Assembly (NCBI GenBank): GCA_934271365.1
Contig: CAKQRI010000050.1
Location: forward strand, 1 to 9,979
Direction: 5' to 3'
DNA: 9,979 nt
Origin: an uncultured Spirochaetales bacterium
Lineage (GTDB): Bacteria > Spirochaetota > Spirochaetia > Sphaerochaetales > Sphaerochaetaceae
The notes below the pieces were generated by a model that saw only the letters and a list, made by a program, of their open reading frames with translations, was not told where the DNA came from and made no database searches. The translations under genes and the position numbers were made by a program. Of this stretch, positions 1-6,424 are shown piece after piece (the stretch's first letter is position 1; the number at the start of each line of letters is the position of its first letter).

Positions 1-468
1 TACGGTCCGCCTTTTCTTTGAATATCTCCTAAGCAGTGCAACTGTTGCCTTCGTGTATCCATTATCATAGAATTCAAGCCCTTTGGTATCAAATCCAAAT
101 GCCGGAATCCCACATTCTGCCTCGATTTCCTTTGCAAGCCCAGAATAATCAGTGCCAACAAGCATAGGAACAGGAGAGCCTATTATAGCTATGAATTTAG
201 GCTTAAGGCTTTCTGCTGCATCGACAATTCTCGATACCACCTTATCATCCTGTCCAAGAATTGCTTCAAGATGCCTATATGCAGAGCAAAAGACAAGTGC
301 TCTTGAAGAAGCTGCATTCTCCCATCTAGGCTCATCATACTCAAGTACATTTCCAGTACATCCTGATGCATCATGGAGAACAAGCATTCCCCCAAGTTCA
401 TAAAGAGCAGATGCCGCACCTGAATAATCTGGTGAATATGGTGGAAGGTATATATTAAGATTGCTCAT
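1..468 (-). CDS. Nitrogenase component 1-like protein (second subunit), 3' end cut by window edge
   Basis: This is a NifD/NifK-superfamily reductase subunit, of which the first 156 residues are visible; the reading frame is still open at the left edge. It starts with an ATG at 468 inside the ATGA that ends the preceding gene, so the two are translationally coupled. Visible family signs are HDASGC (Cys37, matching the central P-cluster Cys of the GPxGC motif in NifD), LVFCSAYRHLEAILGQDD (residues 59-75, the place of the usual 'VFGG..KL' segment) and a VGTDY segment at 104-108. The component-1 Cys that normally sits six residues before this Gly is replaced by Ser98-Pro99. No NifD cofactor-ligand region is in view. 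I infer that it pairs with the upstream 424-aa protein as the catalytic heterodimer and takes electrons from the NifH-like protein. The substrate is unknown. A nitrogen-fixing role is unlikely. Confidence 0.82.
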   Translation of the reverse strand, partial: MSNLNIYLPPYSPDYSGAASALYELGGMLVLHDASGCTGNVLEYDEPRWENAASSRALVFCSAYRHLEAILGQDDKVVSRIVDAAESLKPKFIAIIGSPVPMLVGTDYSGLAKEIEAECGIPAFGFDTKGLEFYDNGYTKATVALLRRYSKKRRTV

Positions 469-1739
469 ATTACTAGCTTTGCCTCTCTGATCACATCAAT
501 TACATCAACTTCTTTCTTAACCGCATCTCTCATCATACCCATTAATCTGATTACACCATCAAATCCAAAGAGGTCTCCATCTTCCTGAATATCTACAATC
601 TTGCCAGAACCAACCATAAATGCAGCATCAAAGCCTATTGACAGACAGTTATGAAGATATCTTTCCCTATACTTAGGGGCATCATGATGAAGCGGGTCCA
701 CAACCTCAAGATCCGGATACCTCTGCTGAAGGATTTCAAAGCTCTTCTTCTCAAATGCAGATACGCCGTCCGCCGCAACCATCCTTACATCAAAACCATA
801 ATCAAGAAGCACTTTAGCAAGTGTGAAAGGCCTGCTTACAGCCTGGAAATCTATAACAATGCCTGTACCGCTCAGCTCAGAAGCTGTATCTCTAAGAGCT
901 TTATCTGCTGCTTCTCTTTTATCTGCAAAAGAAAATGAATGGGACTCTCCTGTAATAGAGCTCAGAATTGCCATAAAATCTGCATAGAATCTCTCAATCT
1001 CATCAAGATCATATGATGGGATGTTTATCATATATGGGATTCCAAGCTCACGCTGCTGCTTTTTTGCACTCTGGATGCATCTAGGAGAAAGAACCAGATT
1101 CAGAGAAGACTCTCCCATTGAGAGAAATTCATCAAAAGACCGGACGCTTGGAAGCATCTTTGTCTCAACGCCAAAAATCTTCAGAATATCCCATATCTCA
1201 CTCTCCTGTGCTGGAACAACATTATTGCCAATGAGGTTAATCTGTTTAGGATTCTTTTCTCTTCTATCAAGCATTGAATAGATATTAGTAAAAAGCGTAA
1301 CACCTGGAGGGCTTTTGGTATCAAGCTGGATAGGATTCATATGGCAGAAGCAGAATCTCACATCCGGGTGTGCTGCTCTTAGCTTCTCCCCAAGCGCCTG
1401 ATAATCTGTTCCTAGGAAATCATCGATGCATCCTCCGAATAGCAGAAGCGCCCTAGGCCTCTTTGGAAGAGCTTCTAAAAGCTCATCTACTGCTGGGATT
1501 ATCTCCTTTTCATATGAGCCAGATACTATTTCCTCTTCACTTAGAAAAAGATAAGAGACTTTATCTTTGATTCCGTTCGAAAGAGCACCTAATGAGCTAT
1601 GCCGTCCGCATGCAGCTGGTGTGTAGAACAGCATATAAGAATCAGGAAGAAGTCCTGCCATTCTGACAAGCCCCCAGCCTCCATGAGCAGGAGACTCATA
1701 ATGAAGAGTCTTAGGAAAGACAGCACATGAGCATTTCAT
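465..1739 (-). CDS. Nitrogenase component 1-like protein (first subunit)
   Basis: This 424-aa protein belongs to the nitrogenase component 1 (NifD/NifK/BchN/CfbD) superfamily and is somewhat shorter than true NifD. Key places are PAACGRH with Cys44 (the GPxGC position) and GGCIDDFLGTD with Cys104 (like CPxGLIGDD of NifD). The first P-cluster Cys expected around residues 13-16 is absent, although Cys3 and Cys5 lie close to the N-terminus. Later family blocks include GNNVVPAQESE near 171-181 and LGIPYM near 232-237. A TTG at 1742 could add one residue. I chose ATG at 1739, which overlaps the preceding TGA by one base and has GGAGG at 1751-1747, seven bases upstream. Its stop overlaps the start of the next component-1 gene. 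Probable role: one half of a nitrogenase-like reductase carrying an Fe-S cluster at the subunit interface. The substrate cannot be read from the sequence. Confidence 0.88.
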   Translation of the reverse strand: MKCSCAVFPKTLHYESPAHGGWGLVRMAGLLPDSYMLFYTPAACGRHSSLGALSNGIKDKVSYLFLSEEEIVSGSYEKEIIPAVDELLEALPKRPRALLLFGGCIDDFLGTDYQALGEKLRAAHPDVRFCFCHMNPIQLDTKSPPGVTLFTNIYSMLDRREKNPKQINLIGNNVVPAQESEIWDILKIFGVETKMLPSVRSFDEFLSMGESSLNLVLSPRCIQSAKKQQRELGIPYMINIPSYDLDEIERFYADFMAILSSITGESHSFSFADKREAADKALRDTASELSGTGIVIDFQAVSRPFTLAKVLLDYGFDVRMVAADGVSAFEKKSFEILQQRYPDLEVVDPLHHDAPKYRERYLHNCLSIGFDAAFMVGSGKIVDIQEDGDLFGFDGVIRLMGMMRDAVKKEVDVIDVIREAKLVI

Positions 1740-2518
1740 CAATAATCCTCCTCATCAGCAGCGTCTTCGCTTCTTTCCAGCACAGCTTCTGCTAGCTTTC
1801 TATAAGCTTCTGCCTGACTAGACTGAGGAAAAGCCTCTATTACCGTCATCACTTTATTCTCCGCAGCCTGTACTGCTGAGTCCCTAGGGATAACTGAAAC
1901 AATATCACCGCCTATCTCAGAAAGAGCCTTGAGAACAGTCTCTTTCTCATCTGGAACATTCCTTGAGTTCAGGATTACACCAGAATACCTTGCATAGCCA
2001 CGATTGCTGAAATTATCAACAGCCCTGACAATATTCGATGCTGCATACAATGCCATCATCTCGCCAGATGTCACAATGAAGACATCACGGGCATAGCCAT
2101 TCCTGATAGGCATAGCAAATCCTCCACATACGACATCTCCCAGAACATCATATATTATGATATCAGGCTTATAGATGCTCTTAGCATCAAGCTCATCAAG
2201 CTTTTCAAATGCAGTTATTATTCCCCTGCCTGCACATCCGATTCCTGGAGTAGGACCTCCTGCCTCAACACATAGGACTCCAGCAAATCCTTCAAAGACT
2301 ATATCTTCCAGCCTTACATTCTGGCTTTCCTTAGAGCGTAACATATCAAGAACAGTCGGAATCCGCTTTCCGCCCATAAGATTCTTCACTGAATCGCTTT
2401 TAGGATCACAGCCTATCTGCATCACCTTATACCCCATTGTGCTCAAAGCTGCAGACAGATTGCTTGCTGTTGTTGATTTTCCTATCCCACCCTTTCCATA
2501 TATTGCTATCTTTCTCAC
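1739..2518 (-). CDS. NifH-like nitrogenase iron protein homologue (electron-donating ATPase)
   Basis: This 259-aa protein of the NifH/BchL/CfbC family is an ATP-dependent homodimeric reductase that would pass electrons to the two component-1-like proteins encoded after it. The P-loop is GKGGIGKST at residues 8-16 with the signature Lys9, followed by GCDPKSDS at 37-44. The two [4Fe-4S] ligands are Cys95 in GIGCAGRG and Cys131 in DVLGDVVCGGFAMPIR, almost the spacing of classical NifH (97 and 132). Arg98 corresponds to the Arg that is ADP-ribosylated in some diazotrophs. The frame is open back to a TTG at 2539, but GTG at 2518 is preferred. It has GGAGG at 2528-2524, five bases upstream, and yields the family N-terminus RKIAIYGKGG, whereas the TTG lies inside a palindrome. 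It is first in a leftward operon, with a one-base overlap to the next gene. It resembles group IV nitrogenase-like proteins more than true NifH (inference). Confidence 0.93.
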   Translation of the reverse strand: MRKIAIYGKGGIGKSTTASNLSAALSTMGYKVMQIGCDPKSDSVKNLMGGKRIPTVLDMLRSKESQNVRLEDIVFEGFAGVLCVEAGGPTPGIGCAGRGIITAFEKLDELDAKSIYKPDIIIYDVLGDVVCGGFAMPIRNGYARDVFIVTSGEMMALYAASNIVRAVDNFSNRGYARYSGVILNSRNVPDEKETVLKALSEIGGDIVSVIPRDSAVQAAENKVMTVIEAFPQSSQAEAYRKLAEAVLERSEDAADEEDY

Positions 2519-2528
2519 AGCATCCTCC

Positions 2529-2544
2529 GTTAGCCACAACTAAC
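2529..2544. promoter_or_regulatory. Palindromic operator copy 1 (GTTAG-N6-CTAAC)
   Basis: GTTAGCCACAACTAAC is a perfect 5+6+5 inverted repeat, and half-site centres lie 11 bp apart, about one helical turn. It sits immediately upstream of the GGAGG of the NifH-like gene, at the predicted transcription start of the leftward promoter. A bound dimer here would block leftward transcription. Two more copies lie within 141 bp. The regulator is unknown. Confidence 0.8.
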
Positions 2545-2553
2545 CATATTGAG

Positions 2554-2583
2554 AATATAGTTGTTTACAGCCCTGAATATCAA
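2554..2583 (-). promoter_or_regulatory. Predicted leftward sigma70-type promoter of the nitrogenase-like operon
   Basis: On the minus strand TTGATA (2583-2578) and TATATT (2559-2554) are separated by 18 bases. The expected start point, about 2547, falls at the edge of operator copy 1. It mirrors the rightward promoter in box sequence and in spacing. Confidence 0.62.
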
Positions 2584-2599
2584 GCATTTTCTTAAAAAT

Positions 2600-2615
2600 G
2601 TTAGTTTTAACTAAC
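2600..2615. promoter_or_regulatory. Palindromic operator copy 2, central (GTTAG-N6-CTAAC)
   Basis: GTTAGTTTTAACTAAC has arms that extend to six perfect pairs (GTTAGT/ACTAAC). It ends three bases before the rightward -35 box and lies 16 bases upstream of the leftward -35 box. It is thus shared by both promoters and could serve repression or looping with the outer copies. Confidence 0.8.
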
Positions 2616-2618
2616 TAA

Positions 2619-2648
2619 TTGACACACATTGGGTTCTTCCTTTATATT
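2619..2648 (+). promoter_or_regulatory. Predicted rightward sigma70-type promoter of the ABC transporter operon
   Basis: TTGACA (2619-2624), an exact consensus -35 box, is followed after 18 bases by TATATT (2643-2648). The expected start point, about 2655, falls inside operator copy 3. The -35 box almost abuts the central operator. Confidence 0.68.
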
Positions 2649-2653
2649 CTGTG

Positions 2654-2669
2654 GTTAGCGAGGACTAAC
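2654..2669. promoter_or_regulatory. Palindromic operator copy 3 (GTTAG-N6-CTAAC)
   Basis: GTTAGCGAGGACTAAC is the third copy of the palindrome. It covers the predicted rightward transcription start, and its spacer contains GAGGA (2660-2664), the likely Shine-Dalgarno of the permease gene that starts at 2674. Operator and ribosome binding site therefore share bases. Confidence 0.8.
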
Positions 2670-2673
2670 TAAT

Positions 2674-3672
2674 ATGCCATCAAACTTTCGCAGGCCGCAT
2701 ATAGCACTTCTCATTGCTTTGCCAATCATCTCCGTACTCCTTTCTCTCTGTCTTGGAAGGATGGTTATACCGCTTGACTCGATAATAAGGTCAGCTGGAG
2801 CAAAAATAGGATTATCTGAGATTGAAAGCATTTCTATCGAGAAGGTTCTCTGGGGGATAAGGCTTCCACGCATATTGATGGCAATGATTGTTGGAGTAGG
2901 TCTTTCACTCTCAGGACTTACATTCCAGAGCCTATTTGCTAATCCTCTTGCAACTCCAGATACACTTGGAGTTGCATCAGGAGCCTCTTTTGGGGCTTGC
3001 CTTGGAATTCTACTGGGATTCAGCCTCAGGGGGATACAGGTCCTTTCTCTTCTGATGGGACTTACCGCTGTCATTCTCACGTGGATTTCCGGTCGAGGAA
3101 AAGAAGGAGGAACTACATCATTTGTGCTATCAGGAATAATGATTGGGTCCTTATTCAATGCACTTGTCTCCCTGATCAAATATACAGCAGACACAGAGAC
3201 TCAGCTTCCTTCAATCACCTACTGGCTGATGGGATCGATGAGTGGCAAAGGCTATTCAACTCTATTGCTGGGCTCACCTCTGATCATATTGTCCTCTATA
3301 CTGCTTTTTTTTCTAAGATGGAGAATGAACATACTGCCACTCTCAGAAGACGAGGCAAAATCATCAGGAACAGATATAAAGCTGCTTAGATCAATTGCGA
3401 TAATCACAGCAACAGCAATGACCGCATCATGTGTATCGATGTGCGGTCAAGTAGGATGGATTGGCCTTATAGTTCCTCATATCAGCAGGATGATGTTTGG
3501 AGATGATCATAGAAAGCTTGTCCCTGCCTCAATCTCGCTTGGGGCTGTATTTGTTGTGTTAGTAGATACAGCATGCAGGACGATATCTGCATCTGAAATT
3601 CCAATATCTATTCTGACAGCAATCATAGGGGCTCCGTTCTTCATTTACCTGATGAGACAAAAGGAGAGATAG
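2674..3672 (+). CDS. FecCD/BtuC-family ABC transporter permease
   Basis: This 332-aa polytopic inner-membrane permease belongs to the family that imports iron-siderophores, haem or cobalamin with a cognate ATPase and binding protein. The length is normal. After a first hydrophobic helix (about 9-28) come the family blocks RLPR (63-66), GLSLSGLTFQSLFANPLA within 75-93 followed by TPDTLG (94-99), and GQVGWIGLIVPHISR at 258-272. The protein ends with a hydrophobic ISILTAIIGAPFFIYLM segment. The many Leu/Ile-rich stretches fit about ten helices. The ATG is preceded by GAGGA at 2660-2664, which lies inside an operator palindrome. It is first in a rightward operon; the ATPase gene begins one base after its stop. 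The family cannot tell which chelate is carried. Linkage to a nitrogenase-like reductase points to a reducible metal chelate or tetrapyrrole (inference). Confidence 0.95.
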   Translation: MPSNFRRPHIALLIALPIISVLLSLCLGRMVIPLDSIIRSAGAKIGLSEIESISIEKVLWGIRLPRILMAMIVGVGLSLSGLTFQSLFANPLATPDTLGVASGASFGACLGILLGFSLRGIQVLSLLMGLTAVILTWISGRGKEGGTTSFVLSGIMIGSLFNALVSLIKYTADTETQLPSITYWLMGSMSGKGYSTLLLGSPLIILSSILLFFLRWRMNILPLSEDEAKSSGTDIKLLRSIAIITATAMTASCVSMCGQVGWIGLIVPHISRMMFGDDHRKLVPASISLGAVFVVLVDTACRTISASEIPISILTAIIGAPFFIYLMRQKER

Positions 3673-3673
3673 A

Positions 3674-4729
3674 ATGGCCGTTCTTAGAGTTGAAGATGGA
3701 CACTTCCAGTATTCTCCAGAAAAGAAAATACTTGATGGAATAAGCTATAGTGTATCAAGTGGAGAGCTTATAGCGATTCTCGGCCCCAATGGAGTGGGAA
3801 AGACAACACTGCTGAAGTGCACAATGGGACTAAATAAATGGAGCTATGGCAGAAGCACTCTTGATGGATGCGATATCTCATCGCTATCACCACGTGAGCT
3901 ATTTCGTAAAGTAGCATATGTTCCTCAGGCAAAATCAGGAATGCCTAATTACAGAGCTGAAGATATGGTCCTGCTTGGAAGAGGTGCTAAGCTTGGATTC
4001 TTTTCCCAGCCAGATGATAATGACCTTGAGGTAGTCGATGAATGCATGAAAAGACTGGGAATTTCTTTTCTAAAGGGAAAAAGATGCCATGAGATCAGTG
4101 GCGGAGAGCTTCAGATGCTTCTGATTGCAAGAGCACTTGCATCTGAACCAGCCGTCATCGTACTTGATGAACCTGAATCCAATCTTGATTTCAGAAACCA
4201 GATAATGGTGATGGAAGCTCTCAGAAGTCTTACAAAAGATGGTGTTGCATGCCTTTTCAACACACACTATCCTGCTCATGCGCTTCAATATGCTAATAAA
4301 TCCCTTCTGCTTGAAAGAGGCGGAAAAGCAACATTCGGACTTACTGAAGAGATAATAACAGAGGAAAATGTTGAAAGAGCATTCTCTGTAAAAGCAGTTA
4401 TCGGGAAAATATGCCAGAAAGGCAAGCTGATCAGCGATGTCATTCCAATCTCATTATCAGAATCGGAACATAGAACTGAAGATCGGAATGTTATTGCAGC
4501 CATAACAATAATAAACAAAGAACCTGATAAGGACAGGGAAAGATTCAAAGAAATACTTGATAAATATAAAAGTGACTTCAGAGGAAGGATGGGGCTTCCC
4601 TATTCTATGAGGAGCATGAATATAATCGTGATCACAATGGATACGATGACAGAAACTGTGAATTCATTCCTCTCTGAGCTTAATGTTGTTGAAGGAATAA
4701 GCGCAAAAGCTACGCTTACCAATATTTAA
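3674..4729 (+). CDS. FecE/BtuD-type ABC ATPase with fused C-terminal TM1266-like (ACT-like) domain
   Basis: This is the cytoplasmic ATPase of the importer. It has Walker A GPNGVGKT (37-44), Q-loop YVPQ (82-85), signature ISGGE (141-145), Walker B VIVLDEP (161-167), D-loop SNLD (169-172) and H-loop His198. At 351 aa it is roughly 90 residues longer than ordinary FecE/BtuD proteins. Residues about 273-351 form a separate alpha/beta unit. Its pattern is VIAAITII, then a helix, then GRMGLPY (304-310), MNIIVITMD (315-323) and a final helix ending GISAKAT. That pattern matches my memory of the TM1266 family ('iron-only hydrogenase system regulator'), which has an ACT/NikR-C-like fold. Residues 255-272 look like a linker. 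GGAG at 3663-3666 is the ribosome binding site, one base separates the gene from the permease, and the binding-protein gene follows after 27 bases. The extra domain may sense a ligand and gate transport (inference). Confidence 0.94.
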   Translation: MAVLRVEDGHFQYSPEKKILDGISYSVSSGELIAILGPNGVGKTTLLKCTMGLNKWSYGRSTLDGCDISSLSPRELFRKVAYVPQAKSGMPNYRAEDMVLLGRGAKLGFFSQPDDNDLEVVDECMKRLGISFLKGKRCHEISGGELQMLLIARALASEPAVIVLDEPESNLDFRNQIMVMEALRSLTKDGVACLFNTHYPAHALQYANKSLLLERGGKATFGLTEEIITEENVERAFSVKAVIGKICQKGKLISDVIPISLSESEHRTEDRNVIAAITIINKEPDKDRERFKEILDKYKSDFRGRMGLPYSMRSMNIIVITMDTMTETVNSFLSELNVVEGISAKATLTNI

Positions 4730-4756
4730 TGCAGATCAAATTTATAGGAGATATAG

Positions 4757-5875
4757 ATGAAGAAGAAGCTTTTTCTTTTTTTAACAGTGCTGCTTGCTGT
4801 CTCTGCTCTAATCTCAGCGCAGGGAGCAAAGGAAGCTGCAAGTATGCAACCAAAGACGCATACAGTAATTGACCATCAAGGGGTTGAGGTTACAGTACCT
4901 TACGAGATCAACAGAATTGGAGTATATAATATATATCCTATGCCATCTGTTCTCACTGTATTCTTCAATTCAGCTGATAAAATAGTCGCCATGTCAAAGC
5001 CTAGCCTTACAGCTGCTCAGAATGGCCTTTTAGAAGAGCTCTACCCTGAGATTCTCTCAGTAGACACCGGCTCTGTCTCTGGAAATGAGATAAACATAGA
5101 GGAGCTGATGAAAGCCAATCCTGATGTAGTATTCATCAACGGCGGAGATGCTGCAGCAAGGAAGGCACTTCAGGATGCAGGAATCCCTGCCATTGGCATT
5201 TCTGTAAACAAGTGGAATTACGACTGCATAGAGACTCTCGACAACTGGATTGAGCTTCTTGCAGAGCTATTCCCTGAAGATGCTGATAAGGTTTCAACTG
5301 TGCATGCTTACAGCTATAAGGTCTATGATATGATTCAGGATAGGGTCAAGGATATACCTGAAGAAGACAGAGTGAGAGTATTCGTGCTGTTCCAGTATAG
5401 CGAATCAACAATGCTCACATCTGGAAAGAACTTCTTCGGGCAGTGGTGGTGCAATGCTATCGGAGCAATAAATGTTGCAGAAGAACTGTCAAAAGACAAT
5501 TCTGTAGCTGTCACAATGGAACAGGTATATGCATGGAATCCTGATGCAATCATAATAACTAATTTTACAGCAGCCCAGCCTGAAACACTCATGAAGAATA
5601 GAGTCGGAAATGACGACTGGTCTGGAATCAAAGCTGTTCAGGATGGAAGAATATACAAGACTCCTCTTGGAATGTACCGATCGTATACTCCGGGTGTAGA
5701 TGCGCCTGTATCTCTCCTATGGTGGGCAAAGGCAATCTATCCAGAGCTATTTGCTGATGTAAATCTCACAGATGTTGCAAGAGACTATTATAAGACAGTC
5801 TTTAATGTTGAGCTTACAGAAAAGCAGATTGAATCGATATTCACACCGACATCAGCTGCTGCAGGTGGTTTTTGA
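4757..5875 (+). CDS. Periplasmic substrate-binding protein, FecB/BtuF-like (TroA superfamily)
   Basis: This 372-aa binding protein would deliver the chelate to the permease. Residues 1-21 form a Sec signal peptide (MKKK, a long hydrophobic core, then ISA before QGAKEAA). No Cys is present, so it is not a classical lipoprotein; a tail reading GAKEA just after the signal is common in spirochaete binding proteins. The mature part opens with VIDHQGVEVTVP (37-48), the usual 'D..G..v.vP' start of the family. It continues with INIEELMKANPDVVFING (112-129) and closes with WNPDAIIITN (260-269) and AVQDGRIYKTPLG (293-305), all typical of class III binding proteins. The paired Trp in GQWWCN and LLWWAK could line a pocket for an aromatic or planar ligand, but this is a guess. 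AGGAG at 4746-4750 lies six bases before the ATG. It is last in the operon and is followed by a terminator hairpin. Confidence 0.93.
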   Translation: MKKKLFLFLTVLLAVSALISAQGAKEAASMQPKTHTVIDHQGVEVTVPYEINRIGVYNIYPMPSVLTVFFNSADKIVAMSKPSLTAAQNGLLEELYPEILSVDTGSVSGNEINIEELMKANPDVVFINGGDAAARKALQDAGIPAIGISVNKWNYDCIETLDNWIELLAELFPEDADKVSTVHAYSYKVYDMIQDRVKDIPEEDRVRVFVLFQYSESTMLTSGKNFFGQWWCNAIGAINVAEELSKDNSVAVTMEQVYAWNPDAIIITNFTAAQPETLMKNRVGNDDWSGIKAVQDGRIYKTPLGMYRSYTPGVDAPVSLLWWAKAIYPELFADVNLTDVARDYYKTVFNVELTEKQIESIFTPTSAAAGGF

Positions 5876-5935
5876 TGGGAATTTAATGGAGATTAGCTGC
5901 TTATTTTAGCAGCTTTTCTCATATTAAAGCCCATC
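5874..5935 (+). terminator. Terminator hairpin nested in a longer stem-loop
   Basis: The core is AGCTGCT (5895-5901), a six-base loop and AGCAGCT (5908-5914), followed by a short T-rich run. Around it two further stems pair: TTTAAT (5882-5887) with ATTAAA (5923-5928), and GATGGG (5874-5879, starting within the stop codon) with CCCATC (5930-5935). The core is a plausible terminator for the transporter operon; the role of the outer stems is unknown. Confidence 0.6.
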
Positions 5936-5940
5936 TAATG

Positions 5941-5991
5941 ACATCACTGTCATCATTCTTTCCTTCTGTTATTGAGCCCTTTCTGTTATCT
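5941..5991 (-). pseudogene. Decayed fragment of the nagA 3' region
   Basis: Bases 5952-5991 match 8001-8040 inside nagA at 37 of 40 positions in the same orientation. After a gap of 15 bases the match resumes at 5941-5951 against 7975-7985, with one mismatch. Read leftward the fragment gives DNRKGSITEGKNDDSDV, against DNRKGSIAEGKDADL and DSDV in NagA (about residues 356-377), so five codons are missing in frame. A TAA two codons upstream closes the frame, and neither end extends. It is best read as a relic of a duplicated or rearranged nagA copy; it cannot encode a deacetylase. Confidence 0.72.
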
Positions 5992-6424
5992 TGTTAGGGC
6001 CCATCAAAATCAGTCTGTTTTATTATTTATGCATTTCCAAACCTATAATCTCAGGCGAAGTGCGGTGGCTGTGCTTGCAGGACTTCCTTATCTGGTCTCT
6101 TTGAATTCAGCTCAAAGACATCCCTCATTTCTTCTCCGTTACCGAGAGATTTAGCATAAGCCTTATCCCAGGGATATCTGGACCTACATTTCCAATTGCT
6201 ATTTTCCTGCATTTTTATTTTGCTATATGCTGCAACTAGAAAAAACTGTGAGAATATTGAAGACAAGTACCATCTATCAATGAATACTTAACCCTAAGTA
6301 CGAAATGTTACAGTCTATATTATGAAACCTGATCAAGGCTAATATCTGATTCAGCAGGAATAGTAACTACCGATTACAGAATATACACCTAATGCACATT
6401 GCTGTTCTATAAACTACAGCAGGC
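5992..6424. other. Intergenic region between convergent genes, no assignable gene
   Basis: These 433 bases lie between the ends of the transporter operon and of the barrel-protein gene, so no promoter is expected here. CCCATCA at 6000-6006 is inverted relative to TGATGGG at 5873-5879. The minus strand is open over 6051-6266 from a TTG; an internal ATG would give a 53-residue peptide ending QAQPPHFA. No Shine-Dalgarno is visible before either start and I recognise no family. The plus strand is open over part of the same stretch. The region may hold further gene relics beside the nagA fragment, but I cannot name any. Confidence 0.4.
6400..6421 (-). terminator. Weak hairpin just after the barrel-protein gene
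   Basis: TGCTGT (6400-6405) pairs with ACAGCA (6416-6421) over a ten-base loop, three bases beyond the stop of the leftward gene. On the transcript strand the sequence after the stem is not T-rich, so if it terminates it does so poorly. It may be a 3'-end stabilising hairpin. Confidence 0.28.

Noticed and set aside
189..419. 76-residue minus-strand frame
   Set aside because: It is a shifted frame within the partial component-1 gene, whose correct frame gives the family motifs and an ATGA overlap.
1..2518. True nitrogen-fixing nifHDK operon
   Set aside because: Component-1 proteins lack the full P-cluster Cys set, the 424-aa subunit is short, and no nifB, nifE or nifN is present in view.
2519..2539. 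Upstream TTG start adding seven residues to the NifH-like protein
   Set aside because: It lies inside operator copy 1 and next to the predicted transcription start. GTG at 2518 has GGAGG at the right distance and gives the normal family N-terminus.
2529..2669. CRISPR array or direct-repeat mobile element end
   Set aside because: The three units are 16-bp palindromes at uneven spacing (71 and 54 bp) placed on promoter elements, as operators are, with no repeat-spacer pattern.
4757..4840. Lipoprotein signal on the binding protein
   Set aside because: No Cys occurs in the first 30 residues, so there is no lipobox; an ordinary Sec signal is the better reading.
5972..6154. 60-residue plus-strand frame in the intergenic region
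   Set aside because: It begins inside the nagA relic, has no ribosome binding site and shows no recognisable family pattern.
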